Under the pieces are notes generated by a model. That model was given only the letters and a program-made list of their open reading frames with translations, did no database searches and was not told the origin of the DNA. Shown here piece by piece: positions 1-6,278 of a DNA stretch of 10,782 nucleotides. This DNA is from Planctomycetota bacterium (GTDB taxonomy: Bacteria; Planctomycetota; Brocadiia; SM23-32): NCBI GenBank assembly GCA_018334735.1, contig JAGXLK010000029.1, forward strand, positions 1 to 10,782, read 5' to 3'. Each line of letters starts with the position of its first letter. The first letter of the stretch is position 1. A program made the translations under genes and the position numbers.

Positions 1-219
1 TTTGATTCGGAAGTGCATGTCGTTTTTGAAGGCGATAAATACGATTGCGAAGATGTTACGGATCTGAACGAGGTTGGGATCGAGCCCACCAGCGATGTTG
101 GTTTTGATGTGGAAGGACGCGATGCCAATAAGGCGAGCGAGATACTGGAAATGTTGGTGAAATATCGGTTCTATATCGAAGAAGCCATGGGGGCTGAAGC
201 GAACCAAAAGGGGGGTTAA
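1..219 (+). CDS. ptsH: HPr-like phosphocarrier protein, C-terminal part (5' end outside window)
   Basis: The reading frame is open from base 1 and ends at TAA 217-219, giving 72 visible residues. They align without gaps to residues 29 onward of E. coli HPr: the strand beginning FDSEV matches FTSEI, the LNEVGI stretch matches LQTLGL, and the VEGRD turn matches AEGED. HPr receives phosphate from enzyme I on a histidine near residue 15 and passes it to sugar-specific EII components or regulators in the cytoplasm. That histidine lies upstream of the window, so activity cannot be judged. The position of regulatory Ser46 is Asp here (visible residue 18), and the surface is unusually acidic. The in-frame GTG at position 13 lies inside the fold and is not the start. 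The enzyme I gene follows 3 bases later, a typical ptsHI arrangement that supports the call. Confidence 0.82.
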   Translation, partial: FDSEVHVVFEGDKYDCEDVTDLNEVGIEPTSDVGFDVEGRDANKASEILEMLVKYRFYIEEAMGAEANQKGG

Positions 220-222
220 AGG

Positions 223-1968
223 ATGGACATACGGCAGGGACTCCCGGTTTCTCCGGGTATCAGTATAGGACAGGTTTTCTTGCTCGAGGCGGAAGGGGTC
301 CGTATCCCGGAGCATTTTATTTCGCCTGACGAGACAGACGGCGAAGTTAAACGCCTGGAAAAAGCTTTTGACGAAGCTCTGGAAGAGCTACACAAATTGG
401 CCGGCGAGGTGGGATCGAAAGCAGGTGCCAAAATCGCCGAAATTTTTGTGGCGCACGCCGGAATGCTCGGGGATGAAGCGTTCCGTGAGGAGTTTTTCGA
501 GATGATTGATGAGAAACACTATACCGCAGAGTTTGCCGTCGCAAGAACTATGCGACATTGGCGGAAGCTGTTTGAGAATGACTCATTTCTTGCTCCACGA
601 GTGGCGGATCTGGACGATATTGAACGTCGGTTATTGCGTCAATTATTAGGGCAAAAAAAGGAAGAGCTTTCGTCGCTCCAACAAGAAGTCATTCTTGTTG
701 CACACGACCTGCGGCCGAGCCAGATCGCAACGCTCGACACCGGGCGGGTCAAGGCGTTTGCGACCGATGGAGGGGGCCCGACGAGCCATACTGCTATTAT
801 TGCATCAGCCCTGGGGCTTCCGGCAGTTGTTGGTCTGGAATCAATTACCAATGAGGTGGGCGGAGGTGATCTTGTCATCGTTGATGGGGGGCGTGGGATC
901 ATCATTGTTGAACCGGACGATGAAACCCTCGAACGGTATGAAGAACGGCGGGATGAAGAAGAACAATCCGGGAGAGTTTTGCTGCAGGAATTCAAAGACC
1001 TTCCGGCTGAAACACCCGATAACCACAGAATTACGCTGATGGCCAATATTGAATCACCGAAAGAAATAGAAAGAGCCGTCGAATATGGTGCTGAGGGGAT
1101 CGGACTTTATCGAACGGAATTTCTGTATCTTGCGCGTGAAGGACCGCCGTCGATGCATGAGCATTTCGAAGCTTATGTCGAAGCCATTCGGCACCTTGGT
1201 GACCGACCCCTCATTATCAGGACGCTCGATCTTGGGGCGGATAAATTTGATGGTGAGCTGGGCCTTACCGAGGAACCAAATCCGTTTTTGGGCCTGCGCT
1301 CGCTGCGATATTGCCTGAGTCACCCTGACCTGCTCGAAACCCAGCTCCGTGCGATTCTAAAAGCAAGCGCGTTGGGGAACGTGAAAGTTATGTTTCCACT
1401 TGTGGGCGGACTCCAAGAATTACAGCAGGCTAAAAGAATGCTTGGAGAGATTCGTGAAGAGTTTGAGGAAAAAGGTGAAGAATACGATCGCGATATGGAA
1501 GTGGGCATTATGATAGAAGTACCCAGCGCAGCTATCAACGCCGATATACTTGCGCCTCACTGCGACTTCTTCAGCATCGGCACAAATGATCTGATTCAGT
1601 ACACTCTGGCTGTCGACCGAGCAAATGAACATGTGGCACACCTCTATCGCCCGGAACATCCCGCTGTCCTTCGGTTGATAAAAAATACTGTGAAAGCGGC
1701 GGAAGCTGAGGGTATTCCTGTCGGGCTGTGCGGCGAAATGGCCAGTGTGGTTGTCTATACTGTTCTTCTTGTTGGGTTGGGGTTGAATAGTCTCAGTGTG
1801 GCTCCGCCCCAAATTCTCACAGAAATCAAAAAAGTGGTAAGATCAATTACCTATGAGAGAGCAAGAGAGTTGGCGGAGAAAATCCTGCAGACGGCCAATC
1901 CCGATGAAAATCTGAAGTTGATTGAAGAGATTAATAATGAGATGCTTCCCGAACTGACAGGCGAATGA
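223..1968 (+). CDS. ptsI: Phosphoenolpyruvate-protein phosphotransferase (PTS enzyme I)
   Basis: This 581-residue protein transfers phosphate from PEP to HPr, the first step of the cytoplasmic PTS relay. Its length is normal for the family. An N-terminal HPr-binding and phosphohistidine region contains GGPTSHTAI with the active His at residue 189, the same number as in E. coli. The C-terminal PEP-binding barrel follows, with GLYRTEF at 294-300, IMIEVPSAA at 429-437, DFFSIGTNDL at 448-457 and GLCGEMA at 501-507; Cys503 matches the catalytic Cys502 of E. coli. After CGEMA the usual Gly/Ser-Asp-Pro-like stretch reads SVVV, a mild oddity. The start ATG lies 3 bases after the HPr stop, with an AAGGGGGG-type ribosome site at 208-215 inside the end of that gene. 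The two are therefore almost surely co-transcribed and translationally coupled. No EII genes are visible, so sugar transport versus a regulatory PTS cannot be decided. Confidence 0.97.
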   Translation: MDIRQGLPVSPGISIGQVFLLEAEGVRIPEHFISPDETDGEVKRLEKAFDEALEELHKLAGEVGSKAGAKIAEIFVAHAGMLGDEAFREEFFEMIDEKHYTAEFAVARTMRHWRKLFENDSFLAPRVADLDDIERRLLRQLLGQKKEELSSLQQEVILVAHDLRPSQIATLDTGRVKAFATDGGGPTSHTAIIASALGLPAVVGLESITNEVGGGDLVIVDGGRGIIIVEPDDETLERYEERRDEEEQSGRVLLQEFKDLPAETPDNHRITLMANIESPKEIERAVEYGAEGIGLYRTEFLYLAREGPPSMHEHFEAYVEAIRHLGDRPLIIRTLDLGADKFDGELGLTEEPNPFLGLRSLRYCLSHPDLLETQLRAILKASALGNVKVMFPLVGGLQELQQAKRMLGEIREEFEEKGEEYDRDMEVGIMIEVPSAAINADILAPHCDFFSIGTNDLIQYTLAVDRANEHVAHLYRPEHPAVLRLIKNTVKAAEAEGIPVGLCGEMASVVVYTVLLVGLGLNSLSVAPPQILTEIKKVVRSITYERARELAEKILQTANPDENLKLIEEINNEMLPELTGE

Positions 1969-2010
1969 GGAACTCGTCTGAGAGGCACCTGCTTTTGCCG
2001 GTCTGTTCGT

Positions 2011-2550
2011 TCAATCACTGGCTGTCTCGGGGCCACCCGTCTGTTTATGCCAGCGGACAGGTGTTTTCAGAAGCTGTTTATAAACCGCATCCGGGACGTA
2101 CGGACGAACGATATCCTCCCAGCCTTCAGGTCCCATTAACCCTTTGACAAAGCTGCTGCTGACCTCGCAGATTTCGCGGGGTGGCATCATGAATATAGTA
2201 GTGATGCTTGAGTTTATATCTTCGTTAATATTGCGCATGGCGCGTTCAAATTCATAATCCTGCTGACTGCGAATACCCCGCAAGATATAGTCCGCGCCGA
2301 CCGATTCCGCGTAATCAACCAGAAATAGGTTCTCGAAATGATCGATAGAGACTGACGTATATTGCTCGGTGCACTCGCGCAGCATTTCAACTCTTTCATC
2401 AACTGAAAATGTGTAATTTTTGTTAGGGTTTATCCCGATCGAAACAATTAAGCTGTCAAAAAGCTGTGTCCCTTTTTCAATCATGAACATATGCCCGTTT
2501 GTTGGGGGGTCGAAACTGCCGGCGTAGACACAAACTGTTTTGTCGTTCAT
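2011..2550 (-). CDS. coaD: Pantetheine-phosphate adenylyltransferase
   Basis: CoaD joins 4'-phosphopantetheine and ATP to give dephospho-CoA, the penultimate step of coenzyme A synthesis in the cytosol. The 179-residue protein shows the nucleotidyltransferase motif GSFDPPTNGH at residues 11-20 (TNGH is the T/HxGH signature), RGIRSQQDYEFE at 91-102, and the SSSFVK stretch at 131-136 that corresponds to the ISSSLVK of known enzymes. The frame is open further upstream to 2601. I chose the ATG at 2548-2550 because the protein fold begins right there and a good GGGAGA ribosome site sits 6 bases before it. Family members are usually near 160 residues; the extra 15-20 are a polar C-terminal tail ending in TASD. 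The gene converges on ptsI with a 42-base gap in which I see no strong hairpin terminator. Confidence 0.96.
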   Translation of the reverse strand: MNDKTVCVYAGSFDPPTNGHMFMIEKGTQLFDSLIVSIGINPNKNYTFSVDERVEMLRECTEQYTSVSIDHFENLFLVDYAESVGADYILRGIRSQQDYEFERAMRNINEDINSSITTIFMMPPREICEVSSSFVKGLMGPEGWEDIVRPYVPDAVYKQLLKTPVRWHKQTGGPETASD

Positions 2551-2852
2551 TTTGAATCTCCCGATTTTTACGGTGTTCGCTACCCAGAAGTTATCAGACA
2601 ATTTGGAGCCGGGACGTCAAACCAGGCGATAACAATTCATTGAGCAATGGTTCGCAGGTACTCTCGGCCAAAAGTCGGAGCTTCGGGAATCGCGCATTAT
2701 ATCCAACAACCGAGATATAACTGTGCGCCCGCTGTATCAATTTTACAACCGCGAAGGTAACGTGTAATTGCCTTTTTCTAAAATGTATGCGGACATTCCC
2801 TGCTAATTCAGCTCGGTGGGCGGAACTCCATCAAGTACCTTTATCATACACT
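2551..2852. other. Intergenic region between ogt and coaD, no gene recognised
   Basis: About 300 bases lie between the end of ogt and the start of coaD. Apart from the candidate coaD promoter at 2590-2620, the only notable feature is an exact TATAAT on the minus strand (complement of 2696-2701) that lacks a recognisable -35 box at normal spacing. I see no convincing open frame, no tRNA, no riboswitch and no clear terminator hairpin for the upstream operon. Confidence 0.6.
2590..2620 (-). promoter_or_regulatory. Candidate sigma70-like promoter for coaD
   Basis: On the minus strand TTGACG (complement of 2615-2620) is followed 19 bases later by GATAAC (complement of 2590-2595). The -35 matches at 5 of 6 positions and the -10 at 4 of 6, but the spacing is long. 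A start near 2583 would give a leader of about 30 bases before the coaD ATG. coaD is separated from the upstream ogt gene by 302 bases, which makes an own promoter likely. Confidence 0.4.
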
Positions 2853-3416
2853 CTACATCTTAAGGATATGCCGTTTTATTTGGCCTGGGTCCGTAAGAGG
2901 CTGGCCAGATTGCTGGCGACATTTCTTTTTTTCCACAATATGCCCTTCGTGTCTCAGCAACTTTTCTTTCCACCTCGCTCCCGCCCTGAATCCACCGATC
3001 TTACTATCTGAACGAATAACCCTATGGCATGGGATGAGAACGGGCAAACGATTTTTTGCAAGTGCGTTTCCGACAGCACGGGCAGCCCGGGGGGAACCGC
3101 AGCGCACGGCCAACTTGCTGTAGGTTGTCAGCTCACCGAATGGGAGAGTCTGAAGTTTTCTCAAAACGAGCGTGTCGAAAGTTTTCAGCGGTTGTGGAAC
3201 CAGCCATTTTAGGGGAATCTTGACCGGGCACCCTGCAAAATATGAATCCAGAAAACGGCGCACTTTTTTCAGCGGGGCAGTATGGGCATGATCGGTCGAT
3301 TTCGCGGAAGCGATTTCCCGTTCAGTATCTTTGAGCAGTTCGAGGCTGATTACACCCGAACGTGTTCCACGAAGCCGCATCGGCCCATACTGACTCTGAT
3401 AAAAAGAGGTAAACAT
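2853..3416 (-). CDS. ogt: Methylated-DNA--protein-cysteine S-methyltransferase (Ogt type)
   Basis: This is a 187-residue suicide DNA-repair protein that moves an alkyl group from O6-alkylguanine or O4-alkylthymine to its own cysteine. The start resembles the family pattern (FYQSQYGPMRL for the usual short-strand beginning with a Gly-Pro). The C-terminal DNA-binding part has LPFGELTTYSKLA at 91-103, the arginine-finger region SPRAARAVGNALA at 108-120, and IPCHRVI at 128-134 with acceptor Cys130. GGFRAGARWKEKLLRHEG follows, as in known enzymes. The 27 residues after that are a basic, polar tail beyond the usual end. The N-terminal domain lacks the Cys zinc site and activator helix of Ada, so an Ogt/MGMT type fits best. 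The gene lies 39 bases downstream of the LolA-like gene on the same strand and is probably expressed with it. No strong ribosome site is seen; GGGAT lies before the ATG. Confidence 0.95.
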   Translation of the reverse strand: MFTSFYQSQYGPMRLRGTRSGVISLELLKDTEREIASAKSTDHAHTAPLKKVRRFLDSYFAGCPVKIPLKWLVPQPLKTFDTLVLRKLQTLPFGELTTYSKLAVRCGSPRAARAVGNALAKNRLPVLIPCHRVIRSDSKIGGFRAGARWKEKLLRHEGHIVEKKKCRQQSGQPLTDPGQIKRHILKM

Positions 3417-3455
3417 AAATCGTTATCCCACACATATGCCAGGACAGAATTCGTC

Positions 3456-4208
3456 TTAGGGTCTAAGAATCGTATAGCCTTTTGGTGGTTTATATGAGAA
3501 TGTTTTGTCTTTTAGCTTCACATTTGTTCGTCTGTTATGAAGCCGAAACTGATGGACAATTTCGCCATCGCTTTCGTGCAGCATAATTTTTCGGGGCAAC
3601 CAGGAATCGTCGGGGATTTCCGTCTCAATAGCTGCAAACCGGGTTGGAGCATCTTTGTCACGTGGTTGGAACCGAAGGGTGTAGATTTTCAGATTATTTT
3701 CTTTTTTCGTGCTTTTATCCCTCTGCTTTGTGTTTTTAAGCGAAATGACATAGGTCTCAAGAAGGTTTCTGGGGCTTTCGCCATATCCGAAGGTCAGAAA
3801 GGAAGCTTCCGGTGATTCAGCGCTTTTGCTGGCGGCATCGTAAATTTCCGTCTGTTTTTCGTCGTGATCAGTAACCCACCAATTCTTGCCGTCAGAATAG
3901 ATTTCTTCGTTGCGAGGTTTGCCGAGTTTAAGATGTATCTTATCCGGTTTGAGAAACTCAAGTTTTCCTGTGGATGTCTCAGATTCGTCGAGCAATGGGA
4001 TCTGACGTTTATAATTAACATCAGCCACAAGTGATTTAACATCACTGTTTGCGCGTTCCAGTTGTTTGAGGACTTTTTGCAGTTCAGGTGAGAGGTCGTC
4101 GAAAGGCGTATCTGCCTTTTCATCTTCAGCTGCACCGAAAGCAGGAGCGCACAAAAGAAGTGCCAAAAGCGGCCACACGAAAATGGCTTTCCTCTTACTG
4201 TAGATCAT
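3456..4208 (-). CDS. LolA-like outer-membrane lipoprotein carrier family protein
   Basis: The 250-residue product begins with a clear signal peptide: KRK at 5-7, a hydrophobic run at 8-24, and likely cleavage after AFG (residue 25). It should therefore act in the periplasm. The mature part follows the LolA pattern: SLVADVNYKRQI (residues 59-70) opening the first strands, then GKLEFLKPDKIHLKL with the SDGKNWWVTD turn, and a late KDKTFSYKPPKGY strand. LolA carries outer-membrane lipoproteins from the LolCDE exporter to LolB across the periplasm. The protein is longer than E. coli LolA (about 200 residues), and the family includes paralogues of unknown cargo, so I do not assign the lolA symbol. 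A cysteine in the signal peptide is preceded by LLL and does not form a lipobox. Its ATG overlaps the stop of the HAD gene as ATGA, so translation is probably coupled. Confidence 0.8.
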   Translation of the reverse strand: MIYSKRKAIFVWPLLALLLCAPAFGAAEDEKADTPFDDLSPELQKVLKQLERANSDVKSLVADVNYKRQIPLLDESETSTGKLEFLKPDKIHLKLGKPRNEEIYSDGKNWWVTDHDEKQTEIYDAASKSAESPEASFLTFGYGESPRNLLETYVISLKNTKQRDKSTKKENNLKIYTLRFQPRDKDAPTRFAAIETEIPDDSWLPRKIMLHESDGEIVHQFRLHNRRTNVKLKDKTFSYKPPKGYTILRP

Positions 4209-4816
4209 GGCAATTCTCCCGGAGCGACGGATTGATCTGGCAGGTAATCGAACAAGTCGCCCAGCGTCTCCAGAACGATGTCGGCTTGTTCAGCAAAAGC
4301 ACGATTGCGTTGATTTTTCAAGAGCGCCGTAAATGCACCCGCTTCGTTTCCGGCCTGGATATCGAAAACGTAGTCTCCAATCAGAAGGAGCTGGGATGTG
4401 CGGAGATTAAATATAGATGCGATTTTTCTGACAGGTTCAGGAGAAGGCTTAGGATCTGCGTCCTCCCGGGTAATCCAGCAGTCAAACTGTAGAGCGAATC
4501 GTTGAATTACACAAGTTACAGAATGTCGAGAATTTCGCGTCAGTAGCCCCAGCGGGTAACCGCGGGATTTCAGTTTATGCAATATTTCTTTGGCCTCGGG
4601 GACAAGTTCACAGGTCAATGCAGCTTTTTTTTCGTGTTTTTCGAGGACCTGCAGAACTTTTTGTTGTGTTTTGAAATCTGCGCTTGCGACGTATTCAAGG
4701 ATGGGCGTATCAACAGGGACCTCTGCTTCCTCACGGATATGGCGAAAATCAAGATCTGATTGTACAAGCGTGCCGTCCATATCAAAGATAACACCCTGGA
4801 TGTCCATCGGTTTCAT
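4205..4816 (-). CDS. HAD superfamily hydrolase, phosphoglycolate phosphatase-like
   Basis: A 203-residue cytosolic phosphatase of HAD subfamily IA. All four motifs are present: FDMDGTL at 11-17 with nucleophile Asp12 and acid/base Asp14, LLTRNS at 91-96 (Thr93), DPKPSPEPV at 121-129 (Lys123), and LLIGDYVFDI at 144-153 (Asp148 and Asp152). A helical cap lies between motifs I and II at about 20-75. The substrate cannot be read from the sequence; gph-like or other small phosphate esters are possible. It is first of three minus-strand genes with the LolA-like and ogt genes, overlapping the former by 4 bases. The role link among the three is not obvious. The ATG at 4814-4816 has only a weak GGTG ribosome site; an in-frame ATG three codons later is an alternative. 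Confidence 0.9.
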   Translation of the reverse strand: MKPMDIQGVIFDMDGTLVQSDLDFRHIREEAEVPVDTPILEYVASADFKTQQKVLQVLEKHEKKAALTCELVPEAKEILHKLKSRGYPLGLLTRNSRHSVTCVIQRFALQFDCWITREDADPKPSPEPVRKIASIFNLRTSQLLLIGDYVFDIQAGNEAGAFTALLKNQRNRAFAEQADIVLETLGDLFDYLPDQSVAPGELP

Positions 4817-4853
4817 AATTACACCACAGATATTGTTGCCCGAACATAGTAAT

Positions 4854-4869
4854 TATACGATAACGTATA
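4854..4869. promoter_or_regulatory. Inverted repeat TATACG-ATAA-CGTATA, candidate operator over the HAD promoter
   Basis: The 16-base element has perfect 6-base arms around a 4-base centre. Its left arm overlaps an exact TATAAT on the minus strand (complement of 4852-4857), about 35-40 bases upstream of the HAD start codon. That -10 box lacks a good -35 partner, which would fit an activator-dependent or repressed promoter. A protein dimer could bind here; this is inference from position and symmetry alone. Confidence 0.4.
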
Positions 4870-4984
4870 TGATAACTTTTCAGGGAGGTACAATCCAACC
4901 GACCGTCACCGCGTTTCAATGATATGCAGCTGAACTGTATCTGGCTGTGTTTCCAATCTCAACTGCTCGAAGTAAAGAAGAAAG

Positions 4985-4994
4985 TGTACGTACA
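4985..4994. repeat. Perfect 10-base palindrome TGTACGTACA
   Basis: A perfect palindrome lies 20 bases upstream of the candidate -35 box of the glycosyltransferase promoter. It shares the TACG/CGTA half-site core with the inverted repeat at 4854-4869, so one regulator could touch both. A ten-base palindrome can also arise by chance. Confidence 0.3.
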
Positions 4995-5014
4995 AAGAGG
5001 AGAAAGGCATTTAT

Positions 5015-5043
5015 GTGAGAGGATTGCTTCTTTGGCGTATAAT
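5015..5043 (+). promoter_or_regulatory. Sigma70-like promoter for the glycosyltransferase gene
   Basis: GTGAGA (5015-5020, 4 of 6 matches to the -35 consensus) is followed by a 17-base spacer and an exact TATAAT (5038-5043). Transcription would begin near 5050 and leave a leader of about 70 bases before the ATG at 5120. If real, this promoter lies inside the longest possible reading frame and so supports the downstream start codon. Confidence 0.55.
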
Positions 5044-5119
5044 AAAAGCTATTCGATGGCGGTTTGGATGCATTTGGATTCTACCAATCAGCGATATCGG
5101 TATAAATCAGGGCAATAGG

Positions 5120-6229
5120 ATGGCAAAGCGCGAATCTGGCGATCCGGATAGACTACTGTTTGTGGCTCCCGAGATGGAAGCTCGGGGGACAAACGAGTAC
5201 GTCGTCCATCTGGCCAATGAACTGCAAAGGCGCAATCTGACCGTTGCCGTGTTCGGTGGGCCAGGGGCTATGTTCGAAGTTCTAAAAGACAAGGGGATTC
5301 CTTCCCAAACGTTCGAGCGTCTTGGAAAATTACGAATGCGCAGTGCTGAACGCGAGCGTTTTGGGGAAGAAATCCGGAAATTCGATCCCCAGATTGTCCA
5401 TGCCCAGACCGTCCGGGTGGCCCGTCTCGTGAAACAACTCGGAAAACAGGTTGATGTGCCGGTGGTTTTGACGATGCATGCTCCTCCGAGGAAGGTCAGA
5501 TCTTTCCGGTCGATTGCCGAGCAAGTCTCAGGGATAATCGCTACCAGCGAGGATGTTCGCGAGGAACTTGTGAACGAATGTCGGGTAGAAAAGAGCAAGA
5601 TTGTGGTGATTCCAAACGGGATTGACATTGATGCCGTTGCGGGCAAAAAGACGCGGCCTATTTTTAGCAGTGGGTCGGTTGTACTTGGTTCGGTGGGCCC
5701 AGTGGAACACGCGAGGGGACACGAACTTTTTGTTCGCGCAGCGTCTCGAACGGTTGGAGAAGGTCAAAGGTGGCATTTTGTGGTTGCCGGCAAAGGTGAG
5801 GAATTGCCACACCTGCGGAAATTGCGTCGGGAGTTAGATCTGGAAGAATGCCTGACGTTCGCACGGGATTTTTCATCGTATGATGAGGTGCTGGACGCAC
5901 TTGATATTGTGATCCAGAGCGCTCAGGTAGATGTATCCGGCTTTAGCATCCTCGACGCAATGGCGAATGGAAGACCTGTCATTGCGTTCAACACAGGGAC
6001 TGCTTGTGAGATGATAGAAGACGGTCGCACTGGACGACTTGTCCCAAAGGACAACGTTGTAAGTCTCGCATCAGCGATGCAGGAATTGGCGAGTCAACCT
6101 GAGAAAGCGAGAAGGATCGGGGAAGGCGCGAGACGGGCCGTGGGCGAGAAATTTAATATTCGACGGGTGGCTGACCGCACACTTGAATTCTATGACCGTT
6201 TGCTCTCGGGAGGGACGGCGGCAGGGTAA
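5120..6229 (+). CDS. GT4-family glycosyltransferase (GT-B fold)
   Basis: A 369-residue protein with two Rossmann-like halves and no membrane segment. The N-terminal half has LLFVAPEMEARGTNEYVVHLANELQRR (shown in part: residues 12-38), the acceptor-side glycine-rich start common to GT4, and IIATSEDVREEL at 139-150. IVVIPNGIDI at 161-170 leads into the donor-binding half: LGSVGPVEHARGHELFVRA, FVVAGKGEE at 220-228, and DVSGFSILDAMANGRPVIAF at 271-290. The usual E-x7-E pair for nucleotide-sugar binding is Asp271 and Asp279 here. Sugar and acceptor cannot be deduced; roles in cell-surface polysaccharide or glycolipid are typical. I chose the ATG at 5120 because AGGG (5109-5112) lies 7 bases before it and a promoter lies just upstream. 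A GTG at 5015 would add 35 unconserved residues. rluD-like follows after 49 bases and is probably co-transcribed. Confidence 0.93.
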   Translation: MAKRESGDPDRLLFVAPEMEARGTNEYVVHLANELQRRNLTVAVFGGPGAMFEVLKDKGIPSQTFERLGKLRMRSAERERFGEEIRKFDPQIVHAQTVRVARLVKQLGKQVDVPVVLTMHAPPRKVRSFRSIAEQVSGIIATSEDVREELVNECRVEKSKIVVIPNGIDIDAVAGKKTRPIFSSGSVVLGSVGPVEHARGHELFVRAASRTVGEGQRWHFVVAGKGEELPHLRKLRRELDLEECLTFARDFSSYDEVLDALDIVIQSAQVDVSGFSILDAMANGRPVIAFNTGTACEMIEDGRTGRLVPKDNVVSLASAMQELASQPEKARRIGEGARRAVGEKFNIRRVADRTLEFYDRLLSGGTAAG

Positions 6230-6278
6230 CGTCACCCCCTTGGATTCGTGAGCCACAGAAAGATCGGCCAGATCGATT

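Larger units (their letters stand above)
4817..5119. other. Divergent intergenic control region between HAD and glycosyltransferase genes
   Basis: About 300 bases separate two divergent genes. The region holds a TATAAT for each direction (complement of 4852-4857 toward HAD, 5038-5043 toward the glycosyltransferase) and two inverted repeats listed separately. A very purine-rich stretch at 4995-5007 resembles a ribosome site, but it is followed by ATG immediately joined to TGA. A short open frame at 4924-5118 does not look like a protein. I see no RNA gene. Confidence 0.6.

Noticed and set aside
639..1046. Long minus-strand open frame inside ptsI (and a similar one at 1420-1812)
   Set aside because: They lie wholly antisense to a well-conserved enzyme and their Ser/Arg- or His-rich translations resemble no protein; they are shadows of ptsI codon structure.
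1969..2010. Terminator between convergent ptsI and coaD
   Set aside because: The short gap shows no stable hairpin with a T-run in either direction.
2795..2850. tRNA-like stretch around GCTCGGTGGGCGGAAC
   Set aside because: It resembles a D-arm, but no matching acceptor stem, anticodon arm or GTTCGA T-loop follows at the right distance.
4149..4208. Possible lipobox cysteine in the LolA-like signal peptide
   Set aside because: The cysteine is preceded by LLL, lacking the small residue required at -1; an ordinary signal peptidase I site at AFG fits better.
4924..5118. 64-codon plus-strand open frame in the divergent region
   Set aside because: No ribosome site precedes it, the composition is not protein-like, and it ends at the ribosome site of the glycosyltransferase.
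5015..5119. Upstream GTG start for the glycosyltransferase
   Set aside because: A purine-rich stretch precedes it, but the 35 added residues do not fit the GT4 fold and the region contains a TATAAT promoter; the ATG at 5120 has its own AGGG site.
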